Shown here: piece by piece, positions 1 to 9,356 of the stretch
Layout: each line of letters starts with the position of its first letter
Numbering within the stretch: the first letter of the stretch is position 1
Source of the DNA: Chitinophaga sp.
GTDB taxonomy: Bacteria > Bacteroidota > Bacteroidia > Chitinophagales > Chitinophagaceae
Direction: 5' to 3'
Length of the DNA stretch: 64,000 nucleotides
Assembly (NCBI RefSeq): GCF_019236475.1
Contig: NZ_JAFAIX010000004.1
Span: 186,001-250,000, forward strand
The notes under the pieces: generated by a model
What the model was told of the DNA's origin: nothing
Databases searched by the model: none
The model's input: the letters and a program-made list of their open reading frames with translations, nothing else
Translations under genes and position numbers: made by a program

Positions 1-1011
1 GCCCCGGCATACAGCGATGGCTACATCACCAGTGGCATGGACCGCCTGTATCCTAATTTCCAGGTGATGTACAGCCTGCTGTCGCCAAATGAAACCAGTT
101 TCCAGGTGAATTATATGGCGCCAGGTAGTACGGAAGTAAAGAAAGCGACACTGCCACATGCTGCTGCTACGCAGGCTTTCCACGACAGCCGGATGGCTGT
201 CTTGCCCATCAATCAGTTGCAACGTTCTTATGTCATCTATAATGATTACTATGATGATGCAAAAACCGGGGTGCTGACCGTAAATACATTCGGGATTAAT
301 GAGTCGGATGCCTATAAAGAGTTTAGCGAATTCTTCCGGGAGTTGAATAAACGTAAGTATAAGCAGGTAATCATTGATGTGCGTAGTAATGGGGGCGGTA
401 ATCCAGCTATTTCTGCACTCCTGTATTCCTTCCTGACAGATAAGCCTTTCCGTAATGTGTATAATTACCGTACGCGTACTATCGGTATCGCCTATCCGGA
501 GTATGCAGTGGCGGATAATGGTAGAAGATTGTCGGACGAAGATATTCAGACCCAAAAGAATTTCCTCTATCAACGCTTTGATAAAGATAGTAATGGTATT
601 TATATCGGCAATGCGCGCCTGAGAGATGGCCTATTGGAGAATTTTCCGCCGGATAAAGATGCCTTTCATGGAAAGGTATATGTGTTGACTGGTGGCGGAA
701 CCGTATCTGCAGCTACTTATTTTGCTTCACTGGTGCAGCAGAATAAGCGAGGTATGATTGTAGGCCATGAAACGGGTAGTGGAGAAGCAGCCACTACAGC
801 AGCTTGGTTTATGAAATACTTATTGCCGCGTACGAAGAGTGTATTATCGGTACCGATGTCTGAGTTGTATTTCTTCAATGCCACTACAGATAAGGGTCAT
901 GGGGTAATGCCAGATACGCAAGTGCCTATTAATAAATTTACTTCGTATATCCAGGCAGGTAAGGATCCGGAGATGAGTTATACCATGGAGCTGATCAGCA
1001 ACGAAAAATAA
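1..1011 (+). CDS. S41 family peptidase (5' truncated by window edge)
   Basis: Frame open from base 1 (APAYSDGYITSGMDRL...); VIIDVRSNGGGNP and GGGTVSAATYFAS motifs of tail-specific proteases. Confidence 0.8.
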   Translation, partial: APAYSDGYITSGMDRLYPNFQVMYSLLSPNETSFQVNYMAPGSTEVKKATLPHAAATQAFHDSRMAVLPINQLQRSYVIYNDYYDDAKTGVLTVNTFGINESDAYKEFSEFFRELNKRKYKQVIIDVRSNGGGNPAISALLYSFLTDKPFRNVYNYRTRTIGIAYPEYAVADNGRRLSDEDIQTQKNFLYQRFDKDSNGIYIGNARLRDGLLENFPPDKDAFHGKVYVLTGGGTVSAATYFASLVQQNKRGMIVGHETGSGEAATTAAWFMKYLLPRTKSVLSVPMSELYFFNATTDKGHGVMPDTQVPINKFTSYIQAGKDPEMSYTMELISNEK

Positions 1012-1037
1012 TGTTAGTGGTCCCGTTTAGTTTGGTA

Positions 1038-1070
1038 GGCCATGCAGTTATCTGCATGGCCTTTTTTTAT
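1038..1070. terminator. Rho-independent terminator
   Basis: GGCCATGCAG-TTAT-CTGCATGGCC followed by T-run. Confidence 0.8.
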
Positions 1071-1097
1071 TACCCATCATTTATGCAAGAAAGTTCC

Positions 1098-1481
1098 TCA
1101 GTTGGAACAATATAGCATCATGTAAATATTATTGGAAGTGAAAATGCCGTCTGGCTGGTAGTAATAGGACCATGTTCTACAGCCTATTTGGCATCCAGGA
1201 TCAATATTTGTAATGAGCCAATTGTTTCGGCATTCTATGGAGCCGGCGAGGATAGATCCTTGGCCAACGCCGCCCAGTACAGCCGTTCCGGCAGGTTTGT
1301 TAAGTATATATCCAGTTAGAAAGAAACCTGCATCTGCGGGATCGGCAGGGGTGGAGTTCCTAGTACTGGGATAATATGTGTAAGTGGTGAATGTAGGAGT
1401 TGCCGGTTGTATTTTGTTGTTAACATCGGTTCCATAAGTGGCTACAGCAAGAAAGGCAACCATCAATAGTTTACTTAGCAT
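1098..1481 (-). CDS. small secreted Cys-containing hypothetical protein
   Basis: 127 aa, hydrophobic N-terminus, several Cys near C-terminus. Confidence 0.5.
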   Translation of the reverse strand: MLSKLLMVAFLAVATYGTDVNNKIQPATPTFTTYTYYPSTRNSTPADPADAGFFLTGYILNKPAGTAVLGGVGQGSILAGSIECRNNWLITNIDPGCQIGCRTWSYYYQPDGIFTSNNIYMMLYCSN

Positions 1482-1651
1482 CAGGTAGGGTTTTAAGTCA
1501 TGAGTTGCTAAAATAAATTGTATGACTGCAACAATAAGAGCAGTAATGATTTAAATATTCCCCTGTGATATTATTGCTGAGTAGATAGTTATATTGTTGG
1601 GAGACAACAGGTCATCTGCCTGTAACATTTAACCCAAAAATCGCTTTACTT

Positions 1652-1990
1652 ATGAAAAAGATCCTCGTACTGCTGCTCTTTATGGTAGCCGCTATTGGTG
1701 TAAAAGCTCAATCCCAATACTTTTGCAGAACTACCGTACAAACATCCATTGATTCCTGGAATTACAAAGTATTTAAAGATCCTAGTTGGACGGCCCCTGG
1801 CGCTATTCAGATCAACATTACACAATACACTTATGGTGGCGGTTCTACCACTACTGGATGGCAGGGATTTGTCAATGGGCAAAATGCTGGTGGTGTTGGT
1901 AATGCAGGTTATACCGTCATTGATATCAGGGTGGTGAATTTCCTGACAGGCGCCGTGTTGTACCAGTTTCAGGTGACGAATGCTTGTTGA
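1652..1990 (+). CDS. small secreted hypothetical protein
   Basis: MKKILVLLLFMVAAIGVKAQ signal peptide, 112 aa, followed by terminator hairpin. Confidence 0.65.
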   Translation: MKKILVLLLFMVAAIGVKAQSQYFCRTTVQTSIDSWNYKVFKDPSWTAPGAIQINITQYTYGGGSTTTGWQGFVNGQNAGGVGNAGYTVIDIRVVNFLTGAVLYQFQVTNAC

Positions 1991-1998
1991 TTTTGCCA

Positions 1999-2033
1999 CA
2001 AGATAAAACCTGTGTGGCACAGGTTTTATCTTG
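1999..2033. terminator. bidirectional terminator
   Basis: CAAGATAAAACCTGTG / CACAGGTTTTATCTTG inverted repeat between convergent genes. Confidence 0.8.
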
Positions 2034-2901
2034 TTTTGTTGAGGAAGCTTTCAATCATGGGAATCACATAGTCCGCTTGTTTGCCATCGGATTGTGGTGT
2101 CATAATGATACCGAGGTACTCACCGTGTCCGCCTGGGATGATAGCTACTTCTGAATTTTTGATGAGTCGTTGCATTTCGATCGCATGTTCCGGTGTGATC
2201 AAATCTTTATCACCGATGATGATTAACGTAGGTGCGGTGATAGATTTGATTTGTTCATCTGGGATGTCTTTGAAATGCACCATTCTGTGGGCATCTTTGT
2301 CGTGCATGGTTTGCAGGGCCTTTGGATCTGGATTCACTTTCAGGAAGGCTGTTTTCAGCTCTTGCGGCATATTGTCGATCGTAGCATGTTCCATAAATCC
2401 CCAGAATTGGGCAGGGACGCCACTTCGTTTGCAGAGTGCTGATCCTAGAATTATCTTATTGACAATTTCCGGATAACGAATAGCAATCTGCATGGTAGTA
2501 GTTCCGCCATTGCTGAAGCCAAAGAAATCGGCCTTATCGATTTTTAGGTTTTTTAGGAGTCCTGCCACATCGTCTGCATCTTGTTCAAAGGTTTCCTCTT
2601 GGGCTCTGTCGCTGGTTCTGCCATGGGCTTGTAGTTCCACTGCAATCACCTTTCGGGTTTTTGAAAGCAGGGGAATTACTTTTTCGAAAGTAGATTGAAT
2701 GGTAGAACCGCCGCCGTGTATGAGCACAATGGGTGCGCCTTGGCCGTATATTTCATAGTACATGTTGATACCATTGACTTTCGAATAGCCGTGTTGCATT
2801 GTAATGGTATCAGTAGAGGAAGGTGTTGCAGCAGAGATAGTTTGCTGGCAGCAGGTGCAGATCATAAATGTTACGATTAAATGGATGATTGAATATTTCA
2901 T
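2026..2901 (-). CDS. alpha/beta hydrolase
   Basis: IVLIHGGGSTIQ, GFSNGG nucleophile elbow, C-terminal GGHGEY. Confidence 0.85.
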   Translation of the reverse strand: MKYSIIHLIVTFMICTCCQQTISAATPSSTDTITMQHGYSKVNGINMYYEIYGQGAPIVLIHGGGSTIQSTFEKVIPLLSKTRKVIAVELQAHGRTSDRAQEETFEQDADDVAGLLKNLKIDKADFFGFSNGGTTTMQIAIRYPEIVNKIILGSALCKRSGVPAQFWGFMEHATIDNMPQELKTAFLKVNPDPKALQTMHDKDAHRMVHFKDIPDEQIKSITAPTLIIIGDKDLITPEHAIEMQRLIKNSEVAIIPGGHGEYLGIIMTPQSDGKQADYVIPMIESFLNKTR

Positions 2902-2911
2902 GTGAATGATT

Positions 2912-3391
2912 TTAAAGGGTGTTGCGCATTTTTTCCAACATTTGCAACCAGCTTGGGTATGCGCCTGTTTTCTTCGCTAATGCTTGGGACACTGTTTGTC
3001 GGAGTTGCAATTTCGTTTTCCCATTTTCAGCTTTAAAGGTTACGGTTACAACCGTTGCTGCTGGCCAGTCTGGGTCGAATCCAATAGAGGCGGGATCGAT
3101 GGGCTGGCCGTTTTCATCGGCGTTCATGAGTGTAAAAACGATTTTCTGGAGGGGTAGTATCTCCCGATATTCCCCGATCGTCCAGCAATCACCCACTTTC
3201 TCATTAGAAATGCAGGTGTGGAAAGTGCCACCGGGTCTGATATCCATATGTTTGAAACGGAAGGTGCATCCTTCTGGCGCATACCATTTCATGAGTTTTT
3301 CTGGATCTGTCCAGGCACTGAAAACCTTTTCCACGCTGGCGTTGAAGGTTTCTTCTATGAATACTTCCTGGGTACTTACTTGGTTTCCCAT
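2912..3391 (-). CDS. SRPBCC / AHSA1-like domain protein
   Basis: EETFNASVEKVFSAWTDPEKLMKWYAPEGC motif. Confidence 0.85.
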   Translation of the reverse strand: MGNQVSTQEVFIEETFNASVEKVFSAWTDPEKLMKWYAPEGCTFRFKHMDIRPGGTFHTCISNEKVGDCWTIGEYREILPLQKIVFTLMNADENGQPIDPASIGFDPDWPAATVVTVTFKAENGKTKLQLRQTVSQALAKKTGAYPSWLQMLEKMRNTL

Positions 3392-3395
3392 ATCG

Positions 3396-3770
3396 TTATT
3401 TTTTGGATTTATGATTTGGTTTGTTTTTCTTTTTGCTGGTGGGTTGTAATTCCACTTGCTCTACAAATTGTTTGAGTGCTGCTAATCTTCCTGTCCATAG
3501 TTTATGGTATTGTGCAACCCATTCATGCACTTCATTTAATTTATCCAATCGGGCTTCGCAGTAGCGTTCTCTTCCTTGTTGTTGAATGTTTAGGAGTCCG
3601 CATTCAGCGAGGATTTTCAGGTGTAGGGAAATAGCTTGTCGACTCACATCAAATTTTTCCGCGATGGTGTTCACGTTCACTGGCTGTTGCGCTATCATGC
3701 CTATGATGGCTCTCCTGGTGGGGTCGGCTATGGCCTGAAATACATCTCTGCGTGCTTCCATATTATGCAA
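3396..3770 (-). CDS. ArsR-family HTH transcriptional regulator
   Basis: ADPTRRAIIGMIAQQPVNVNTIAEKFDVSRQAISLHLKILAECGLL. Confidence 0.88.
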   Translation of the reverse strand: MHNMEARRDVFQAIADPTRRAIIGMIAQQPVNVNTIAEKFDVSRQAISLHLKILAECGLLNIQQQGRERYCEARLDKLNEVHEWVAQYHKLWTGRLAALKQFVEQVELQPTSKKKNKPNHKSKK

Positions 3771-3950
3771 TCATTTACTTGCAAATATATACGCAAGTAT
3801 TTGCTTGCGCAAATTTATTTTTGAAAGCAAGAGAGATAGGAGTATCTACTAATAATCATTTCTTCATTTGTTTTTCATCTAACTATCCTAAATTCGGTGA
3901 TTGAATTCCTGTTGCTATATAATTGGCGCAGATAAAAAAAATCATACATC

Positions 3951-5237
3951 ATGTATTTTACAAAAGAAGATATAGATCACAGAAGGCAGCGACTTTCCAC
4001 CAAGTGGAATGAAGTATTAAGTAAGGGAGAAGCGGTGTTGGTATACGCCGGCGGGCCTATTCAGAAGCCTGGAGGATTGGACAATACTTATACCTATTTA
4101 CCCCATCCGTCTTACTATTGGCTAACGGGTAGGCGTAGGGAAGAAGAGGTGATTTTATATAGTGTGGATACTGGTTGGGTGGAGTTTCAGAAGGTATTAG
4201 GTAAGGAAACTGCTTTCTGGGAAGGAGAGAAACATGATGTATTGGTATCGGTTCCGGGAAAGTCCCTGGAAGAGTTGGAAGCATTTCTGAAGAAATATAC
4301 AACCGTCTATAAGTTAGGCCAGACGCCGGAATACATTAAAGAAGGTAAGGCTTTTACATTAAATACTTTGTTGGATCAGACGCGTCGGGTAAAAGATAAT
4401 GCGGAGATCAAACTGATTCGTGAAATCGCAGATATTGCGGTACATGGTTATAAGAAAATTGCGGAAGTCTTGCGTCCGGGTATAACAGAGCGGGAAATTC
4501 AAATTGCTTACGAAGCGGAAATTTTCAGGAATGGCGCTCAGACTACGCCTTATGATTCTATTGTGGGTTCGGGTCCTAATTCTGCCATTTTACATTTTGC
4601 ACCATCTAAGCGAGTGGTGGGTGAAAAGGAATTGGTATTGGTAGATGCTGGTGCAGATATTTATGATTATTGCGTAGATATTACCAGAACGTTTATTTCT
4701 TCTGGTGAGATAGAAGGCCGGCAGAAGGCTTTGTACCAACTGGTGAAGTTAGTACAGGACTATTGCACGAAGTTGACTAAACCCGGCGCATACTGGAGAG
4801 ATATTCACAATAAAGCGGCTGCGCTGTTTACAGAAGGGTTATTAAATCTGGGCATCTTAAAAGGAAACCTCAGTGACCTGATTGCACAAGAAGTGGTGTC
4901 TATGTTCTTCCCGCATGGCCTGGGCCATTTGGTAGGGCTGCGCGTACGTGATACCGGGCAGGAAGAGAACTTGCACCCTAAAACTTATTTCGGTGCTCGT
5001 CTGCGGGTGGATATCCAATTGGAGCCTGGCCATCTGATTACCATGGAGCCAGGAATGTATTTTATCAAACCGCTCTTGGAAGACGCAGATAATAAAAAGA
5101 AATTCAAAGATTGTATCAACTGGCAGGAATTGGAACACTGGATGAACATTGGAGGAGTGCGCATTGAAGATAATCTCCTGCTCACTGACACTGGCAATGA
5201 TAACCTGACTTCCCGTATTCCTAAACTCAGTGTATAA
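3951..5237 (+). CDS. M24 family Xaa-Pro aminopeptidase
   Basis: LVDAGADIYDYCVDITRTF, FFPHGLGHLVGL, ITMEPGMYF metal-binding motifs. Confidence 0.9.
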   Translation: MYFTKEDIDHRRQRLSTKWNEVLSKGEAVLVYAGGPIQKPGGLDNTYTYLPHPSYYWLTGRRREEEVILYSVDTGWVEFQKVLGKETAFWEGEKHDVLVSVPGKSLEELEAFLKKYTTVYKLGQTPEYIKEGKAFTLNTLLDQTRRVKDNAEIKLIREIADIAVHGYKKIAEVLRPGITEREIQIAYEAEIFRNGAQTTPYDSIVGSGPNSAILHFAPSKRVVGEKELVLVDAGADIYDYCVDITRTFISSGEIEGRQKALYQLVKLVQDYCTKLTKPGAYWRDIHNKAAALFTEGLLNLGILKGNLSDLIAQEVVSMFFPHGLGHLVGLRVRDTGQEENLHPKTYFGARLRVDIQLEPGHLITMEPGMYFIKPLLEDADNKKKFKDCINWQELEHWMNIGGVRIEDNLLLTDTGNDNLTSRIPKLSV

Positions 5238-5249
5238 CGTTTATCTCGC

Positions 5250-5813
5250 ATGAAAGAAAAATTGGAGGAGTTTGCCGGGATTTTGAATGGCTACAATGAA
5301 AAGTTGAAGGCCGCTACAGATGCAGACGAGGTGTATAAAAAAGAAAAATTTGTAGCAGAGAAGATTAAGAAAGACCTGGAATGGAATCGGTTAAGTGATG
5401 ATCAAAAGCAGCAATTCCGACTACAGAAAGTCATGCATATGCTGAACTGGATGGAGAAGGAGGGAGAAGACCTGGACAAAATCAAACACGAACAGTTACT
5501 GTGCATTTGGGATGAACAACTGTATGCAACCATCCAGGCACTGGAAGCACTTATGGAAGAAGAAACAGATCGGGCGGAGCAGGAGTTGTTATTCCGATTA
5601 CACGCCATGTTCCTGGCAGAAAAGCATTTGCTCAATTCAGAAAGGGAATTTGTATTAAAGCCAGTGCACAATGATTACTATGTCATGATGCGGGTCATGA
5701 CCGATTTTTCAAAAAATAAATACGCAGTGCAATTAGGCGTGGCTAACCTGAAGCAATTATTTCATGATATGTACCGGCATTGGGAAAGACGCCCTTACCG
5801 GGAAATAGTATAG
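5250..5813 (+). CDS. hypothetical protein
   Basis: 187-aa ORF 13 bp after pepP-like gene, same strand. Confidence 0.7.
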   Translation: MKEKLEEFAGILNGYNEKLKAATDADEVYKKEKFVAEKIKKDLEWNRLSDDQKQQFRLQKVMHMLNWMEKEGEDLDKIKHEQLLCIWDEQLYATIQALEALMEEETDRAEQELLFRLHAMFLAEKHLLNSEREFVLKPVHNDYYVMMRVMTDFSKNKYAVQLGVANLKQLFHDMYRHWERRPYREIV

Positions 5814-5942
5814 GAGAAAGAGGATAGAGGGGAAGAGGGTAAGTAAACTGCTTATAAATCCCATTTTTACGGGATATTCAGCACCTGCATTTAATTGTAA
5901 TTTCATGGGGATATTGATTTTTAAACTTTCAACAGAGCAACT

Positions 5943-6113
5943 ATGAAAAAGAAAATTCAATTACCTAGACTGGTGCTGAACAAGAAAATTGTGGCACGTC
6001 TTACAGCAGCTCCTTCCCTTATGCAAGGAGGTAAATTCATTACAGATCCAACAACAGAAAATCCTTGTGATCCTATTTCAGTCATGATGCCATCATGCCG
6101 TAAAATTTGTTAA
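5943..6113 (+). CDS. class I lanthipeptide-like RiPP precursor (orphan)
   Basis: 56 aa MKKKIQLPRLVLNKKIVARLTAAPSLMQGG|KFITDPTTENPCDPISVMMPSCRKIC; Bacteroidota lanthipeptide-type leader (L-LNKK-IA-L), GG, Cys/Ser/Thr core; followed by terminator; too short for the ORF track. Confidence 0.7.
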   Translation: MKKKIQLPRLVLNKKIVARLTAAPSLMQGGKFITDPTTENPCDPISVMMPSCRKIC

Positions 6114-6120
6114 GTTAAAA

Positions 6121-6160
6121 AAGGAAGCCTTAAATTTTAATATTTTAAGGCTTCCTTTTC
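6121..6160. terminator. Rho-independent terminator after lanthipeptide-like ORF
   Basis: GGAAGCCTTAAA ... TTTTAAGGCTTCC then T-rich tract. Confidence 0.8.
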
Positions 6161-6164
6161 TCTT

Positions 6165-6257
6165 TTACCTTATTAATGTTACAGTCCCTGATCGTTGTAT
6201 AGTTTTCCCTTCTCTGTTGACAGCCTCCGCCATCCAGATATAAGTAGCCCAACGGCC
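6165..6257 (-). pseudogene. relic of a T9SS type B sorting-domain C-terminus
   Basis: Minus strand reads GRWATYIWMAEAVNREGKTIQRSGTVTLIR* with a stop just upstream; resembles the extreme C-terminus of type B sorting domains. Confidence 0.45.
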
Positions 6258-6373
6258 GTATCAATCCCTTGAAACGATATGAATTTTTAGATATATGTAA
6301 AGAGGATATACTGTGGACAAAACTTTAAGCAGTGCATTGCTGTTTATAGTATAGCAATAAAAAAATTATATCA

Positions 6374-6787
6374 ATGACCACAGTGAATCCAATTTCTATC
6401 TACACCAAAGGTGAAAAATTAAGCAATGACTACTTCACCGGAAACGCCTTCCTGACAACCCTTATACCAAGGGATAAGAATAACGATTTTGCAATGGGTA
6501 GCGTCACTTTCGAGCCCAAGGCAAGAACGAATTGGCATACCCATCCCAAAGGACAGATATTGGTGGTGATTGAAGGAGAAGGGTTCTACCAGGAGAGAGG
6601 CCAACCAGCCCGACCCATCAAAAAAGGAGACATTGTCAGTATTCCGGAAAAAGTAGAGCATTGGCACGGTGCTTCTGCCTACAACAAAATGATACATATT
6701 GCTATCACCAACTATCAAGGTGATCAGAATGTAGTATGGCTAGACCCCGTATCAGACGCGGATTATAACGCAGCAAATCAAAAATAA
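6374..6787 (+). CDS. cupin domain protein
   Basis: TNWHTHPKGQILVVIEGEGFYQERG...VEHWHGA cupin motifs. Confidence 0.9.
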   Translation: MTTVNPISIYTKGEKLSNDYFTGNAFLTTLIPRDKNNDFAMGSVTFEPKARTNWHTHPKGQILVVIEGEGFYQERGQPARPIKKGDIVSIPEKVEHWHGASAYNKMIHIAITNYQGDQNVVWLDPVSDADYNAANQK

Positions 6788-6875
6788 TATCATAGGGAGA
6801 CACGATTCAAAGAGAAGGCCGTGCCTACACCAGGGTACGGCCTGATTTGTTTACATTCGTGTCATATTTGGTCCC

Positions 6876-7253
6876 ATGAAGTTGATAAATTATATTGCTA
6901 AACATATGGGATCATATAATACCTTACACACCGCCATTACCTGCCCGGATTGCAAACAACACCACGATGCAGCCATTCAATTTAAATACGGATTAACCTG
7001 GCAACTGCACTACCACTTAGGAGATTCCATCCGATGGCGTGGCATATATGATATTGGAAATCCCACTTTTAGAAAAGTGAAAGTCTACGGCATTATTGAA
7101 TCAACTACTTGTCCTGCTTGCGGTATGGAGAATATCCCCGAAGATTATGATATCCTTGTAACGGATAATGTAATGATGGACGTTGCTCCAATACCAAATG
7201 CACTTGAGTATGTTAGCGATTTAAGCGATGGCCGTTTCATTCACATGGAATAA
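6876..7253 (+). CDS. zinc-ribbon-like hypothetical protein
   Basis: ITCPDCKQ ... TTCPACGME paired CxxC. Confidence 0.6.
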   Translation: MKLINYIAKHMGSYNTLHTAITCPDCKQHHDAAIQFKYGLTWQLHYHLGDSIRWRGIYDIGNPTFRKVKVYGIIESTTCPACGMENIPEDYDILVTDNVMMDVAPIPNALEYVSDLSDGRFIHME

Positions 7254-7335
7254 ATCAAGGAATTCGTATAGCTATAATGGTTACCCACCATCGTATTTTT
7301 TCATTTAGGTAGACATATGTTACCTTTACGGACAT

Positions 7336-8280
7336 ATGAAAACTATGCAAACCCCCATTCCCTCCCCATTCAATGCCCAAAGTACCGCCACCGCAATCGC
7401 CGCAGGACATGATCTACACGGAAAAGTAGTGATTGTAACCGGTGGGAATTCCGGTATCGGATTCGAAACCGTGAAAACATTAGCGGATATCGGAGCTACG
7501 GTGGTAGTAGGCGCGAGGGATCTCTCAAAGGTGGAAGATCATCTCACCGCACTGTCGAATGTATCCTTCATTCCACTTGACCTCGCAGATCCAGCATCAG
7601 TGGATAGTTTCGCGCAGCAATTCCTCCAAGAACATGATACCTTACATCTGCTGTTCAATAACGCCGGCGTATTCCGCCCTCCTCATTTTACGACGGATAA
7701 ACGCGGCTACGAAATGCAGTTTGGAGTGAATCACCTGGGGCATTTCCAACTCACTGGCCTACTATGGCCTGCTTTGAAAAAAGCAGGAGGGGCAAGGGTG
7801 ATTGTATTGACTTCCGTAGGACATCGCCGGTCGGAGGTGCAGTTCGATGATTTGAATTTCGAGAGACAGCCGTTCGATACGATGAAAGCCTACGGCCAAT
7901 CCAAGACTGCGAATATCCTCTTTGCCGTAGAACTAAACAAACGCGGTAATCCCTTTGGTGTCAGTAGCTTTGCCGTACATCCTGGGGCTATCAAAACAGA
8001 TATCTTCCGCTATATGTCGGAAGAAGAAATCAAAAAATGGTCCGACCAGGTACGCGAGTTTAAAACAACGCAACAAGGCGCTGCTACTTCGGTTTGGTGC
8101 GCCCTCAGCGAACAACTAGCGGATATCGGTGGGGTATACTGTGAAGACTGTAACATCGCGGAACTCATGCTCAATGACGCTCCTACTCCTCGCGGCGTAC
8201 GCGCCTTTGCTTTAGACCCGGAATCCGCTGCTAGGCTCTGGAAACTAAGTGAAAACATTACAGGCATCCAGTGGCCTTAA
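7336..8280 (+). CDS. SDR family oxidoreductase
   Basis: VVIVTGGNSGIGFETVKTLA, NNAGVF, YGQSKTAN. Confidence 0.92.
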   Translation: MKTMQTPIPSPFNAQSTATAIAAGHDLHGKVVIVTGGNSGIGFETVKTLADIGATVVVGARDLSKVEDHLTALSNVSFIPLDLADPASVDSFAQQFLQEHDTLHLLFNNAGVFRPPHFTTDKRGYEMQFGVNHLGHFQLTGLLWPALKKAGGARVIVLTSVGHRRSEVQFDDLNFERQPFDTMKAYGQSKTANILFAVELNKRGNPFGVSSFAVHPGAIKTDIFRYMSEEEIKKWSDQVREFKTTQQGAATSVWCALSEQLADIGGVYCEDCNIAELMLNDAPTPRGVRAFALDPESAARLWKLSENITGIQWP

Positions 8281-8435
8281 ATAGGGCATCATGGGGTACG
8301 GCTGTACCTCCTTTTCCCAATTTCCCAGTACAACGAACAAGATAAAGGGATCATGTGTTAGAATGAACCCTAGGTAGTCATACTGCAGTCTGGCCCGCCT
8401 AATGGCATTTATCTTCACACCTAAATCACTTGAAA

Positions 8436-9257
8436 ATGAGTACACTCAAATTAAAGGATGGTACCGAAATTTATTATAAAGATTGGGGTACCGGTAAACC
8501 GTTATTCTTTCATCATGGCTGGCCGCTATCCAGCGATGACTGGGATGCACAAATGTCATTCTTCCTCCAACAAGGGTATAGAGTTATCGCCCACGATAGA
8601 AGAGGGCATGGCAGATCCAGTCAAACTGCGACAGGAAATGATATGGATACCTACGCAGCAGATGTAGCAGAACTGACAAAGGCCCTGGATCTGAAGGATG
8701 CGGTGCATATTGGTCACTCTACAGGTGGAGGAGAGGTGATCCGTTATGTGGCGAAACATGGAAAAGGCCGGGTGGCTAAAGCGGTACTCATTAGTGCGGT
8801 AACGCCTATTATGGTTCAGAGTCCTGCAAATCCGGACGGCGTACCCATGGCTATCTTTGACGAAATCCGTAAAGGTACTGGCTACAACAGATCTCAGTAT
8901 TTCCAGGATTTTACGATTCCCTTTTATGGCTATAATCGCGAAGGTGCGAAAGTATCGCAGGGGGTAAGAGATAATTGGTGGCGACAAGGAATGATGGGGG
9001 CTGTGAAGGCACATTATGACTGCATCAAAGCATTCTCTGAAACCGACTTCACCCAAGATCTACAAAGTGTAGACATTCCTGTATTGGTCATGCATGGAGA
9101 AGATGACCAAATCGTTCCATTCCATATTACCGCGCAAAAAGCAATAAAGCTGCTGAAGAAGGGGAAATTAATTTCCTATCCTGGTTTCCCTCATGGCATG
9201 CCTACTACTGAAGAAGAAACGATTAACAAGGATTTACTGGCATTTATACAATCCTAA
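8436..9257 (+). CDS. alpha/beta hydrolase, non-heme chloroperoxidase-like
   Basis: FFHHGWPLSSDDWD, HDRRGHGRSSQ, GHSTGGGEV. Confidence 0.9.
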   Translation: MSTLKLKDGTEIYYKDWGTGKPLFFHHGWPLSSDDWDAQMSFFLQQGYRVIAHDRRGHGRSSQTATGNDMDTYAADVAELTKALDLKDAVHIGHSTGGGEVIRYVAKHGKGRVAKAVLISAVTPIMVQSPANPDGVPMAIFDEIRKGTGYNRSQYFQDFTIPFYGYNREGAKVSQGVRDNWWRQGMMGAVKAHYDCIKAFSETDFTQDLQSVDIPVLVMHGEDDQIVPFHITAQKAIKLLKKGKLISYPGFPHGMPTTEEETINKDLLAFIQS

Positions 9258-9320
9258 TCGATCCGAAGTGAAACGATTGTAATCGGTGCAGTAGTCATCT
9301 CCCGAAAAATATATAAACCA

Positions 9321-9354
9321 ACAAGCCACTTGAAATATTTCAAGTGGCTTGTTG
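9321..9354. terminator. bidirectional terminator
   Basis: AACAAGCCACTTGAAA/TTTCAAGTGGCTTGTT between convergent genes. Confidence 0.8.
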
Positions 9355-9356
9355 GT

